A DNA stretch of 57,723 nucleotides. Source: JAUWOY01 sp034431315. Lineage in GTDB: Bacteria > Chloroflexota > Anaerolineae > VGOG01. This document shows positions 32,749-40,651 of this stretch, piece by piece (the first letter of the stretch is position 1; every line of letters begins with the position of its first letter). A program made the position numbers and the translations under genes. The notes beneath the pieces were generated by a model that did not search any database, was not told the origin of the DNA, and saw only the letters and a program-made list of their open reading frames with translations. The DNA is taken from positions 1 through 57,723 of the forward strand of contig DAOUDK010000055.1 in NCBI GenBank assembly GCA_034431315.1, given 5' to 3'.

Positions 32749-33363
32749 GTGAACAGTTTGTTCGAGGAATCACCTGAGATACAGGACAGTCAGGAAACAG
32801 TTGACGACCAAGACGTACAAGATCAACGACAGAGGAACAAGTCCATCTTGCGCGAAACCGTGGAGACAGTGCTCCTGACCCTGTTGATCTTCCTTGCGAT
32901 CCGCACTCTGATCCAGAACTTCCGCATTGAGGGAGTCAGCATGGAGCCCAACCTACACGATGGGCAATATCTGATCATAAACAAGCTTGTGTACTATCTT
33001 CACCCTCCTGAGCGCGGTGATGTGGTGGTCTTCCACTACCCCAAGAACCCCAGGCGGGATTTCATCAAACGAATCATCGGACTGCCAGGAGAAAAAGTGG
33101 AGGTCAGAGGGGAACGCCTTTTTATTAATAGCGAAGAACTCGAGGAACCGTACGCGCTCCACACGGGCAAGTACGCCTGGGGGCCTCAACGCCTGGGAGA
33201 GGACGAGTACTTCGTCCTGGGTGACAATCGAAATAGTTCCAGCGACTCTCATAATTGGGGACCTCTCCCGGAAGATGATATTATAGGCAAGGCCTGGATC
33301 TCCTATTGGCCCCCTGAGCATCTGGGACTTGTGCCTCACTATTCCTACGCGGCCACGGAATGA
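32749..33363 (+). CDS. lepB: Signal peptidase I
   Basis: A 204-residue type I signal peptidase (S26A). One N-terminal membrane helix (VLLTLLIFLAIRTLI) is followed by box B with the catalytic serine (EGVSMEPNLHDGQ), box D with the lysine (RDFIKRIIGLPGE) and box E (GDNRNSSSDSHNWG). It removes signal peptides on the outer membrane face. Start GTG 32749 or TTG 32758; AGAGGGG fits the second better. It is followed by an ATGA junction with the RpiB gene. Confidence 0.93.
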   Translation: MNSLFEESPEIQDSQETVDDQDVQDQRQRNKSILRETVETVLLTLLIFLAIRTLIQNFRIEGVSMEPNLHDGQYLIINKLVYYLHPPERGDVVVFHYPKNPRRDFIKRIIGLPGEKVEVRGERLFINSEELEEPYALHTGKYAWGPQRLGEDEYFVLGDNRNSSSDSHNWGPLPEDDIIGKAWISYWPPEHLGLVPHYSYAATE

Positions 33364-33395
33364 GGTGGCGAGTTAGCGCATCGAGTCAGGGTAAA

Positions 33396-34187
33396 ATGGC
33401 CATACAAGAAAACGAGGTAAGGGAAATAGTACGACGAGTCCTATTGCGGACCCTCGGCCTGGGCGAGACTAATGAGTCCCGCGCCCTGTCTGCGTCCGGC
33501 GTGACGAAGCGCCTCCTGGTAACCGAAAAGGACGTGGAGGCCGTCCCCACCGGGGGTGAATTATGCTTCCCTGCCGAAGCCATTGTTACCCCCAGAGCTC
33601 GGGAGGTGGCTATGGAAAGAAAAGTTTCCCTCTCCCCGGAGCCCGGCCCTTCACTTCGACCAGGCTCAGCGCAAGCGACCACGCTCAGGGCAGGCCCTGT
33701 CAACACTCCAAGCAGGGGCCCATCTTCCGGGAGCAAAGTGATCGCCCTCGGCGCTGATCACGGCGGCTTCGCCATGAAAGAGACGCTCAAGGCTTACCTC
33801 CAGGAGCTGGGCTATGCCATCAAGGATTGTGGCACCTTCGGCAGCGAATCCGTAGACTACCCCGATTTCGCCTACGCCGTGGCCAGGCTGGTCTCCGAGG
33901 GCCAGGCCTGGCGGGGGATCATGATTGACGGAGCAGGGATTGGCTCCTGCATGGCCGCCAACAAGGTGCCAGGAGTGCGAGCCAGCATGTGCTACGACCT
34001 CTCCACAGCCGTAAACGCCCGTGAGCACAACGACGCCAACGTGTTGACACTGGGTGGGCATCTCATCGCCGAGGGTCTGGCCAAGAAGATCGTGAAGACT
34101 TGGCTGGAAACAAAATTCGGCGGCGGCCGCCACCAGCGCCGCGTGAACAAGATCATGGAAATCGAGAAGCGATTTCTGCGGAAATGA
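33396..34187 (+). CDS. RpiB/LacAB sugar-phosphate isomerase with BMC-type N-terminus
   Basis: A 263-residue protein. The C-terminal 150 residues are an RpiB/LacAB isomerase: VIALGADHGGFAMKETL, GSESVDYPDFA, MIDGAGIGSCMAANKVPG and AREHNDANVLTLGG. The N-terminus is extra: an amphipathic helix (ENEVREIVRRVLLRTLG) like a microcompartment encapsulation peptide, then a segment with VTEKDV...IVTPRAREVAMERKV as seen in microcompartment-associated proteins. A TCGACCAGGCTCAG repeat is translated in the linker. An upstream ATG at 33360 overlaps lepB; I prefer 33396. The partner is deoC 4 bp downstream. Confidence 0.8.
   Translation: MAIQENEVREIVRRVLLRTLGLGETNESRALSASGVTKRLLVTEKDVEAVPTGGELCFPAEAIVTPRAREVAMERKVSLSPEPGPSLRPGSAQATTLRAGPVNTPSRGPSSGSKVIALGADHGGFAMKETLKAYLQELGYAIKDCGTFGSESVDYPDFAYAVARLVSEGQAWRGIMIDGAGIGSCMAANKVPGVRASMCYDLSTAVNAREHNDANVLTLGGHLIAEGLAKKIVKTWLETKFGGGRHQRRVNKIMEIEKRFLRK
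33646..33701. repeat. TCGACCAGGCTCAG element inside rpiB-like gene
   Basis: Two partly overlapping copies, CTTCGACCAGGCTCAG and CGCTCAGGGCAGGCCCTGTC, lie in frame in the linker between the N-terminal extension and the RpiB domain. Confidence 0.65.
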
Positions 34188-34191
34188 GAAA

Positions 34192-35070
34192 ATGGACCTG
34201 GATAGAGCAACTGTAGAACGACTCGTGGAACGAATCACCAAAGAGGTGCTGATATTGCTGCGGGAGGAAGAAGCCAGCGCCCAATCGGGATCGGAGTGCC
34301 TGGATTGCAACGGCCAGTGTACCGAGCAGTGTCCGGACAAGACCCAGGAAGTGATTGACGCTGGAGCGACCAGGATCGGCAACCCGCTGGGTTCCACTAA
34401 CGTGGCGGCCAGCATCGCTCACATGCTTGATCACACCTTGCTCAAAGCGGACGCCAGCCAGGAACAGATCGCCCAGCTCTGCTACGAGGCCCGCAAACAC
34501 GGCTTCGCCGCCGTCTGCGTCAACCCCGCCAACGTCAAACTGGCCGCTCAGCTCCTCAAAGGCTCTCCGGTGGCTATCTGCGCAGTGGTCGGCTTCCCCC
34601 TGGGAGCCACCTCGCCTGAGGTCAAGTCCTACGAAGCCCAGCAGGCCATCGAAGACGGGGCCACTGAAATTGACATGGTCATCAACGTGGGCGCCCTCAA
34701 ATCCAAGGACTACGAGCTAGTAGAGCGAGACATCGCCACCGTGACGCGCACCTGTCACAACAACCGGGCTGTCTGCAAAGTGATTATCGAGGCTGCCCTG
34801 TTGACGGACGAGGAGAAGGTCAAGGCCTGCCAATTGGCCAAAGTGGCCGGGGCCGACTACGTCAAAACCTCGACCGGCTTCGGACCCGGGGGGGCTACAG
34901 TTGAGGACGTGGCTCTAATGCGGCGGGCGGTGGGGCCCGAGATGGGCATCAAGGCAGCGGGGGGCATCAGGACCCTCGAAGCTGTCAAGCAGATGGTCGA
35001 AGCCGGAGCCACGCGCATCGGCGCCAGCGCGGGGGTGAAGATTTTGCAGGAGGCCAGAGCAGCGGCCTAA
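34192..35070 (+). CDS. deoC: Deoxyribose-phosphate aldolase with BMC-type N-terminus
   Basis: A 292-residue class I aldolase that cleaves 2-deoxyribose-5-phosphate into acetaldehyde and glyceraldehyde-3-phosphate. The core (from about residue 75) has LDHTLLKADAS, FAAVCVNPA, IDMVINVGALKS, and the Schiff-base lysine in YVKTSTGFGPGGAT. Typical bacterial DeoC has about 220 residues; here there are about 70 more at the N-terminus: an amphipathic helix (ATVERLVERITKEVLILL) and a Cys-rich segment CLDCNGQCTEQC. Such helices target enzymes to microcompartments. It follows the RpiB gene by 4 bp. Confidence 0.92.
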   Translation: MDLDRATVERLVERITKEVLILLREEEASAQSGSECLDCNGQCTEQCPDKTQEVIDAGATRIGNPLGSTNVAASIAHMLDHTLLKADASQEQIAQLCYEARKHGFAAVCVNPANVKLAAQLLKGSPVAICAVVGFPLGATSPEVKSYEAQQAIEDGATEIDMVINVGALKSKDYELVERDIATVTRTCHNNRAVCKVIIEAALLTDEEKVKACQLAKVAGADYVKTSTGFGPGGATVEDVALMRRAVGPEMGIKAAGGIRTLEAVKQMVEAGATRIGASAGVKILQEARAAA

Positions 35071-35125
35071 CACTTCATCATCATCGGCATTGCTTCCCCA
35101 TTCTGCTCCGGCTAGGTCCCAACGA

Positions 35126-35154
35126 AAAAGCCCCTCCGGGTTGGAGGGGCTTTT
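35126..35154. terminator. Bidirectional intrinsic terminator
   Basis: AAAAGCCCCTCC-gggtt-GGAGGGGCTTTT lies between the convergent deoC and groEL genes and has T-runs on both strands. Confidence 0.9.
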
Positions 35155-35164
35155 CAGTTTTTGT

Positions 35165-36793
35165 CTAGTACTGAGGCATAGGCGGTGCGGGTGGTTCCTT
35201 TTCAGGAATCTCGGTGATCAGAGCCTCGGTGGTGAGAATCATGGCCGCGATGCTGGCTGCGTTCTCCACCGCACTTCGGGTTACCATGGCAGGATCAATG
35301 ATCCCTTTCTCCACCATGTCCCCGTAGTCGTTGGCGATCACGTCGTAGCCTATCTTGTCGTTCTTCTGCTCTTCCTGAAATCTCCTCACGTTCTGCACTA
35401 CCACAGCTCCATCCATGCCGGCGTTCTGAACGATCCCCCTCATGGGCTCCTCCAGGGCTCTCCTGAAGATGTTCACCCCTGTCTGCTCGTCGAGAAGCTC
35501 CATTTTGATCTCATCCAGGACTGGCACGGCGTTGAGGAGGGCTACCCCTCCTCCAGGGACGATCCCCTCCTCCACAGCAGCTCTGGTGGCTGAGAGGGCA
35601 TCCTCGACCCGATGCTTCTTCTCCTTCAGTTCCACCTCGGTGGCGGCGCCGACCTTGATGACTGCTACTCCGCCGGTCAGCTTGGCCAGTCGCTCTTGCA
35701 GTTTCTCCTTGTCGTAATCGGAAGTGCTATTCTCGATCTCAACTTTGATCTGCTCCATGCGGCCCTTGATCTCGCTATCGGAGCCCTTGCCCTCGATGAC
35801 GGTGGTGTCATCCTTGGTGGACACGACCTTGCGGGCCTGGCCGAGATCGCTGATCTGCGTGGTCTCCAGCTTGCGGCCCATCTCTTCAGTGATCACCTGG
35901 GCACCGGTGAGGATGGCGATGTCCTGGAGCATGGCCTTGCGCCGGTCGCCGAAGCCAGGTGCCTTCACGGCCAGCAAGCTGAAAGTGCCCCGCAGCTTGT
36001 TGAGCACCAATGTCGCCAACGCCTCTCCATCCACGTCCTCGGCGATGACCACCAGCTCGCGCTTTCCCACCTGAACCAGTTTCTCCAGGATGGGGATGAT
36101 GTCGGTGGCGGTGGAGATCTTTTTGTCATGGATCAGGATGTAGGGATCCTCCAGCTCGGCCTGCATGGCCTCTGGATTGGTGATAAAGTAAGGGGACATG
36201 TAGCCCCTATCGAACTGCATTCCCTCCACGTACTCGGTCTCGAAGGCCAAACCCCTCGACTCCTCGACGGTGATCACCCCGTCCTTGCCGACCTTGTCCA
36301 TCACCTCGGCGATGAGCTCCCCGATCTGCTTATCGTTGGCCGAGATGGCGGCCACGTTGGCGATCTCGTCCTTGGTGACCAGGTTCTTGGACTGCGCCTT
36401 GATGGCCTCCACAATGGCCCCAGTCGCCTTCTCGATGCCCCTCTTGATGAGCATGGGGTTGGCTCCAGCGGCCACGTTCTTCAGCCCTTCGGTGACGATC
36501 ATGTGGGCCAGGACGGTGGCGGTGGTGGTGCCATCGCCGGCCACGTCGTTGGTCTTGGTGGCTGCCTCTTTGAGGAGCTGGGCGCCCATATTCTCGTAGG
36601 GATCCTCCAGCTCTATCTCCTTGGCCACGGTCACTCCGTCGTGAGTGATGGTGGGGGCTCCCCACTTCTTGTCCAGAGCCACGTTGCGTCCCTTCGGCCC
36701 CAGGGTTGTGCCCACGGCGAAGGCCATGACGTCAATTCCCTTCTTCAGGGACCTTCTAGCTTCTTCCGAGAAAATCAGTTGTTTTGCAGGCAT
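35165..36793 (-). CDS. groEL: Chaperonin GroEL
   Basis: A 542-residue 60-kDa chaperonin. KGRNVALDKKWGAPTITHDG, GDGTTTATVLAH, the apical-domain segments and AAVEEGIVPGGGVALL are canonical. The C-terminus is EKEPPAPPMPQY instead of the Gly-Gly-Met repeat common in many GroELs. It lies downstream of groES, separated by a 141-bp gap filled by a heptamer/octamer tract. Confidence 0.98.
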   Translation of the reverse strand: MPAKQLIFSEEARRSLKKGIDVMAFAVGTTLGPKGRNVALDKKWGAPTITHDGVTVAKEIELEDPYENMGAQLLKEAATKTNDVAGDGTTTATVLAHMIVTEGLKNVAAGANPMLIKRGIEKATGAIVEAIKAQSKNLVTKDEIANVAAISANDKQIGELIAEVMDKVGKDGVITVEESRGLAFETEYVEGMQFDRGYMSPYFITNPEAMQAELEDPYILIHDKKISTATDIIPILEKLVQVGKRELVVIAEDVDGEALATLVLNKLRGTFSLLAVKAPGFGDRRKAMLQDIAILTGAQVITEEMGRKLETTQISDLGQARKVVSTKDDTTVIEGKGSDSEIKGRMEQIKVEIENSTSDYDKEKLQERLAKLTGGVAVIKVGAATEVELKEKKHRVEDALSATRAAVEEGIVPGGGVALLNAVPVLDEIKMELLDEQTGVNIFRRALEEPMRGIVQNAGMDGAVVVQNVRRFQEEQKNDKIGYDVIANDYGDMVEKGIIDPAMVTRSAVENAASIAAMILTTEALITEIPEKEPPAPPMPQY

Positions 36794-36817
36794 AATCTAA
36801 TCTCCTTTAGGTTAGTG

Positions 36818-36950
36818 TATTGGTAAGTTGGTGATTCGTACATTCGTAAATTCGTGGTTCGTAAATTCGTGGTTCGTACATTCGTAAATTCGTGATTGGT
36901 AGATACGAATCTACGAGTCTACGAATCTACGAATCTACGATTCCACGATA
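36818..36950. repeat. Inverted TTCGTA / TACGAA short-unit tract
   Basis: Seven- and eight-base units built on TTCGTAA, TTCGTGG and TTCGTAC are followed by units ATCTACGA, so the tract forms a long imperfect hairpin. It fills the groES-groEL gap and ends within the last codons of groES. Confidence 0.8.
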
Positions 36951-37237
36951 GCCAGGATATCGCTCTCCCTGAGCACCAGGACCTTGCGGTCGGCCTCCAG
37001 CTTGACCTCAGTGCCGGCGTACTTGGCAAAGAGGACGCGGTCCCCCTCCTTGACGTCCATGGGGATGCGCTTCCCCTCTTCGTCCCGGCGGCCTGGGCCA
37101 ATGGCTAGCACCTCGCCCTCCTGTGGCTTCTCCTTGGCCGTCTCCGGAAGGATGATGCCACTGGCCGTCACTTCCTCCCCTTCGATGGGCTCCACGATCA
37201 GACGGTCGCCCAAAGGCTTCAGCTTTTTAATTGACAT
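36935..37237 (-). CDS. groES: Co-chaperonin GroES
   Basis: A 100-residue 10-kDa chaperonin. LKPLGDRLIVEP, the mobile loop EEVTASGIILPE, KEKPQEGEVLAIGPG and VLFAKYAGTEVKL are standard. The gene follows the CIRCE operator by 37 bp. The last residues (ILAIVES) overlap the end of the repeat tract. Confidence 0.97.
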   Translation of the reverse strand: MSIKKLKPLGDRLIVEPIEGEEVTASGIILPETAKEKPQEGEVLAIGPGRRDEEGKRIPMDVKEGDRVLFAKYAGTEVKLEADRKVLVLRESDILAIVES

Positions 37238-37273
37238 TTCCCTACCTCCATTTGCGATTTTTAGTTTTGCGTT

Positions 37274-37300
37274 TTAGCACTCTAACGTCGAGAGTGCTAA
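37274..37300 (-). promoter_or_regulatory. CIRCE operator (HrcA site)
   Basis: TTAGCACTC-N9-GAGTGCTAA with no mismatch, upstream of groES. It indicates heat-shock control of groES-groEL by an HrcA repressor encoded outside this window. A likely -10 (TATTAT) lies just upstream on the minus strand. Confidence 0.97.
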
Positions 37301-37363
37301 AAGCAGTACATATAATACCACAAAATCACCAAACGCGCAAATCGCACCTTGCCAGCCGGCAGG

Positions 37364-38245
37364 CTAAGTCAGCAGTTCTGCCTGGCGCAGGATGCCACGT
37401 ATCTCCTCGACCTCTTCGGGGCGTGGATAAAAGAGTGGCGAACGTGGGCTCCCACCATAGTAGCCCAAAATGTCCAAAGCCGCTTTCAGGCCGCCAATGC
37501 CGAATTGGCCAGTCACAGCTCGGCCGACAGGCATGAGCTTGAAATGCAAGGCCCGTGCTTCATCGAGCTTGCCCTGGTCGAAAAGCTCCTTGATGGCCAC
37601 GCACTCCCTCGGGGCGACGTTGGCCAGGGCCAGAACGGCCCCTACCGCCCCCACGCCCAGAGCGCTGAAATAAGTTGGGGCATTGCCCACCAAAACCTCG
37701 AACTCCAGTGGGGCCAGACGGATAATCTCAATGAGTTGACCGATGTTCCCCGCGCTGTCCTTGATCCCCACGATTTTGGGGTGCTCGGCCAGTCTGGCCA
37801 CCAACGTCGGGGCGATGTTCAGCCCAGTGAATTTGGGCACGTTGTAGACCAGGATGGGAATGGGCGAGGCGTCGGCGAGGGAGACGTAGTGGCGATAGAG
37901 GGCCTCAGTCGTCATCTGCCCTTTGTAGTAGGACGGGGTCAAGACCAAAGCCCCGTCTGCTCCCAAGTCGGCCGCCGTCCGAGTGCTCTCGATGGTCAGC
38001 CTGGTTGACTCGCGGCCGGTGCCCACGATTAACAACCTGTCGCTGGGAATGGCCTCCCGTGCGGTGGCGATCACGGCCCGCTTCTCGGCCTCGCTCAGGT
38101 ACACGTTCTCGCCGTTGGAGCCCAGGACGACGTAGCCCGCCAGCCCCGTCTGGTTCCACTGGGCGATGTTCTCGGACAATTTGTCGTGAGCTACCTCGCC
38201 CTCAGCGAGAGGGGTGGGAATGGGGGGAAACACGCCTTCAAACAT
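37364..38245 (-). CDS. DapA-family aldolase (dihydrodipicolinate synthase-like)
   Basis: A 293-residue class I aldolase of the DapA/NanA family. GLAGYVVLGSNGENVYLS is the substrate-loop motif, VYNVPKFTG carries the catalytic tyrosine and KIVGIKDSAGN the Schiff-base lysine. GSNGENVYLS differs from the GTTGE of true DapA and, with the overall form, is closer to 4-hydroxy-2-oxoglutarate aldolases, so I leave it unnamed. The start overlaps the last base of lysS. Confidence 0.85.
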   Translation of the reverse strand: MFEGVFPPIPTPLAEGEVAHDKLSENIAQWNQTGLAGYVVLGSNGENVYLSEAEKRAVIATAREAIPSDRLLIVGTGRESTRLTIESTRTAADLGADGALVLTPSYYKGQMTTEALYRHYVSLADASPIPILVYNVPKFTGLNIAPTLVARLAEHPKIVGIKDSAGNIGQLIEIIRLAPLEFEVLVGNAPTYFSALGVGAVGAVLALANVAPRECVAIKELFDQGKLDEARALHFKLMPVGRAVTGQFGIGGLKAALDILGYYGGSPRSPLFYPRPEEVEEIRGILRQAELLT

Positions 38246-39717
38246 CAGCTTTGCTCCTTTGTCCTCAGGTGGGGAAAGAGGATGACCTCGCGAATGGAAA
38301 CTTGATCAGTCAACAACATGGTCAGGCGATCAATGCCCATGCCAAACCCTCCCGTGGGAGGCATGCCGTAGCTCAGAGCGGCCAGCCAATCCCTGTCCAT
38401 CTGATGAGCCTCTTCGTCGCCAGCTTCGTAGGCGCGCCCGTGGGCCAGGAAACGCTCCTCCTGATCCAGCGGGTCGTTTAGCTCGGAGAAGGCGTTGCAG
38501 AGCTCCATGCCCCCCGCGAAACCCTCGAAACGCTCCACGGTCTCTGAGGATCCCGGCTTTCGCTTGGCCAGGGGCGAAAGCTCCAGGGGGTAATCAATCA
38601 GAAAAGTGGGCTGGATGAGCTTGGGCTCCACGTAGTTGGACAGAAGGACGTCAATGAGCTTGCCTCGGGTGGCCGTGGGCTCCACGTCGCCGCCGATGGC
38701 CTGAATCGCCTGGTACAAGCTCTGGGCATCGGCATGATCCTCGTAGTCAATACCCGATTCTTCTTTGATGGCCTGGCGCAGGCTGCGGCGCGGCCACAGT
38801 GGAGCAAGGTCAATCTCGTTTCCCTGATAGGTAACGCGAGTCGTGCCCAGCACCTCCTGGGCCGCATTGGAGATCATCTGTTCGGCCATCTCCATGACGT
38901 CGTTGTAATCGGCGTAGGCCTGGTAGAATTCCAACTGGGTGAATTCGGGATTGTGCTTGTGGGAGACACCCTCGTTGCGGAAGTCCTTGCCGATCTCGTA
39001 GACTCTTTCGTAGCCGCCGATGATCAGCCGCTTGAGATAGAGCTCGTCGGAGATGCGGAGGTAGAGGTCCTGGTCCAAGACGTTGTGATGGGTGACAAAG
39101 GGCCTGGCTGCTGCTCCGCCGTAAATGGGCTGCAGAACGGGGGTCTCCACCTCCAGAAACCCTCGCTCGTCCAGGAAACGGCGCAGCGCGCTTACGATGC
39201 GGGCCCGGATCACGAAAATCTCGCGTGCTTCCTCGTTGGCGATGAGGTCCAGGTAGCGCTGCCGATAGCGGGTCTCCACGTCCTTGAGGCCGTGCCATTT
39301 CTCAGGCAAGGGGCGCAGGGATTTGGCCAGCAGCTTGAAATCCTTCACCTGGAGGGTGACTTCGCCCGTGCGGGTGCGAAAGAGGCGCCCCGTCACCCCG
39401 ATGAAATCGCCGATGTCGAAATCCTGCTTGAAGAATTCGTAGGCCTCCTCCCCCAGGGTATCCTGGCGCAGGTAGATCTGGATGCGCCCGCTGCCGTCTT
39501 CGATGTGGGCGAAAGTTGATTTGCCCATCACCCGGATGCTCCTCAGCCTGCCGACCAGGCTGATCTCGCTCTCAGGCTCGCCAGTTTCGAATTCCCGGAG
39601 GGCTTCAGCCGCCGTGTGGCTACGCTGGACTCGCGACGGGTAGGGGTCTACGCCTCTCTCCCTGATCTTCTCCAATTTGATACGTCGCTGCCTCTCCAAA
39701 TCGCTGAGTTGCTCCAT
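38245..39717 (-). CDS. lysS: Lysyl-tRNA synthetase, class II
   Basis: A 490-residue class II LysRS. The anticodon-binding OB fold is N-terminal (LVGRLRSIRVMGKSTFAHIED), motif 2 is FRNEGVSHKHNPEFTQLE and motif 3 is GFGMGIDRLTMLL. It lies downstream of greA with a palindromic repeat in the 138-bp gap. Confidence 0.97.
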   Translation of the reverse strand: MEQLSDLERQRRIKLEKIRERGVDPYPSRVQRSHTAAEALREFETGEPESEISLVGRLRSIRVMGKSTFAHIEDGSGRIQIYLRQDTLGEEAYEFFKQDFDIGDFIGVTGRLFRTRTGEVTLQVKDFKLLAKSLRPLPEKWHGLKDVETRYRQRYLDLIANEEAREIFVIRARIVSALRRFLDERGFLEVETPVLQPIYGGAAARPFVTHHNVLDQDLYLRISDELYLKRLIIGGYERVYEIGKDFRNEGVSHKHNPEFTQLEFYQAYADYNDVMEMAEQMISNAAQEVLGTTRVTYQGNEIDLAPLWPRRSLRQAIKEESGIDYEDHADAQSLYQAIQAIGGDVEPTATRGKLIDVLLSNYVEPKLIQPTFLIDYPLELSPLAKRKPGSSETVERFEGFAGGMELCNAFSELNDPLDQEERFLAHGRAYEAGDEEAHQMDRDWLAALSYGMPPTGGFGMGIDRLTMLLTDQVSIREVILFPHLRTKEQS

Positions 39718-39744
39718 TTCCTGTCCTCGCCTGACTATCTGAAG

Positions 39745-39846
39745 TTTTGATATAAGGCTCTAGCACCCGTCCCCGGGTGCGTTTTTGGCGGCCCGAGGCC
39801 TGTCCTGAGCCTGTCGAAGGGACGGGCCTTGGAGCTTATATCAAAA
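39745..39846. repeat. TTTTGATATAAG palindrome with nested short repeat
   Basis: Outer arms TTTTGATATAAG (39745-39756) and CTTATATCAAAA (39835-39846) enclose a C/G-rich palindrome, which is interrupted by CCTGTCCTGAGCCTGTCGAAGG (39799-39820, 22 bases). A related palindrome without the nested copy is at 45677-45731. Confidence 0.75.
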
Positions 39847-39855
39847 TTCCAGTGA

Positions 39856-40323
39856 CTATTGGATAGCGGTTATCCGAAAACGCAGGATGCCGTCGGGGAC
39901 GTTGACGATGACCTCATCGCCTACACGATGCCCCAGCAGGGCTCTGCCGAGGGGAGATTGATTGGAGACGCGGCCCCTCTTGGGATCTGCCTCGACGGAG
40001 CCGACGATGTGGTAAGTCTCCGGCTCCCCGTCCTCCTCTACCACCGTCACGCGGCTACCTATGCCCACCCTGTCAGTGGGGCCGCCCTCCTCAATGATAG
40101 CCACATTCTTCAGGATCTCCTCCAGGGTCAAGATGCGGCCTTCAACAAAGGCTTGCTCGTTCTTGGCATCCTCATACTCGGCGTTCTCCAGGATGTCCTG
40201 TTCTTCTAATACAGCACGCAGTCGCTGAGCGACTTCCTGACGACGCACGGTGCGAAAATATTCCAGCTCTTCCTCCAGCTTTTTGAGCCCTTCTGGAGTC
40301 AAGAAGGTCGTTTGTGCGGCCAT
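39856..40323 (-). CDS. greA: Transcription elongation factor GreA
   Basis: A 155-residue GreA: N-terminal coiled coil (LTPEGLKKLEEELEYFRTVR, then EYEDAKNEQAFVEGRI with the catalytic acidic tip) and a C-terminal FKBP-like domain (NQSPLGRALLGHRVGDEVIV). It stimulates transcript cleavage by stalled RNA polymerase. Transcribed from the promoter at 40458-40486, probably with lysS and the DapA-like gene. Confidence 0.97.
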   Translation of the reverse strand: MAAQTTFLTPEGLKKLEEELEYFRTVRRQEVAQRLRAVLEEQDILENAEYEDAKNEQAFVEGRILTLEEILKNVAIIEEGGPTDRVGIGSRVTVVEEDGEPETYHIVGSVEADPKRGRVSNQSPLGRALLGHRVGDEVIVNVPDGILRFRITAIQ

Positions 40324-40457
40324 GCTTTCCTCACTCGATAAAGATTAACCCTCACTGAGTTCGGTGAGGGAGCGACTGAATCACGATATGCGAAAACCAG
40401 CTTATATATGACAAAAACTGAGAGTGTCCCCTCTCAGTCGATAATCAACCGCAGCAT

Positions 40458-40486
40458 ATTATAAACCAAATTGGCTAATTTGTAAA
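40458..40486 (-). promoter_or_regulatory. Promoter TTTACA-N17-TATAAT for greA
   Basis: On the minus strand TTTACA (40486-40481) and TATAAT (40463-40458) are 17 bases apart. Two short hairpins in the leader (at about 40351-40372 and 40417-40438) separate it from greA. Confidence 0.65.
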
Positions 40487-40494
40487 GTCGGCAC

Positions 40495-40523
40495 TTGACT
40501 AAATGGCGAAAATGGTATATCCT
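40495..40523 (+). promoter_or_regulatory. Promoter TTGACT-N17-TATCCT for tRNA-Sec
   Basis: TTGACT (40495-40500) and TATCCT (40518-40523) place transcription start about 14 bases before the tRNA 5' end. Confidence 0.6.
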
Positions 40524-40543
40524 ATTACCACTGCCGTTATCGT

Positions 40544-40639
40544 GGGAGTGGTTGAGTCCCGGTGGGCTCCGCGGTCTTCAAAACCGTTGATGGGTGCTGC
40601 AAAAGCGGCCAAGGTGGGTTCGACTCCCATCCACTCCCG
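40544..40639 (+). tRNA. selC: tRNA-Sec (UCA)
   Basis: A 96-nt selenocysteine tRNA. The acceptor stem has 8 base pairs, GGGAGTGG with CCACTCCC, as in bacterial tRNA-Sec. The anticodon TCA lies in GGTCTTCAAAACC, there is a long variable arm (TGATGGGTGCTGCAAAAGCG region), and the T-arm loop reads GGTTCGACTC. The discriminator is G. No selA, selB, selD or obvious selenoprotein gene is in the window. Confidence 0.93.
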
Positions 40640-40651
40640 CTATTCCCCTCT

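Noticed and set aside
35612..36826. Long plus-strand ORF (404 residues) opposite groEL
   Set aside because: It is a codon-bias shadow of groEL with no start signal or family resemblance. Similar shadows opposite pcrA, lysS and the kinase at 20628 were left out.
36818..36950. Regularly repeated units resembling a CRISPR array
   Set aside because: Units are 7-8 bp without spacers and form an inverted fold-back; no cas gene is in the window. The same holds for all heptamer tracts.
37364..38245. dapA (lysine biosynthesis)
   Set aside because: The substrate-loop motif is GSNGE instead of GTTGE and no lysine-pathway gene is adjacent, so only the family is assigned.
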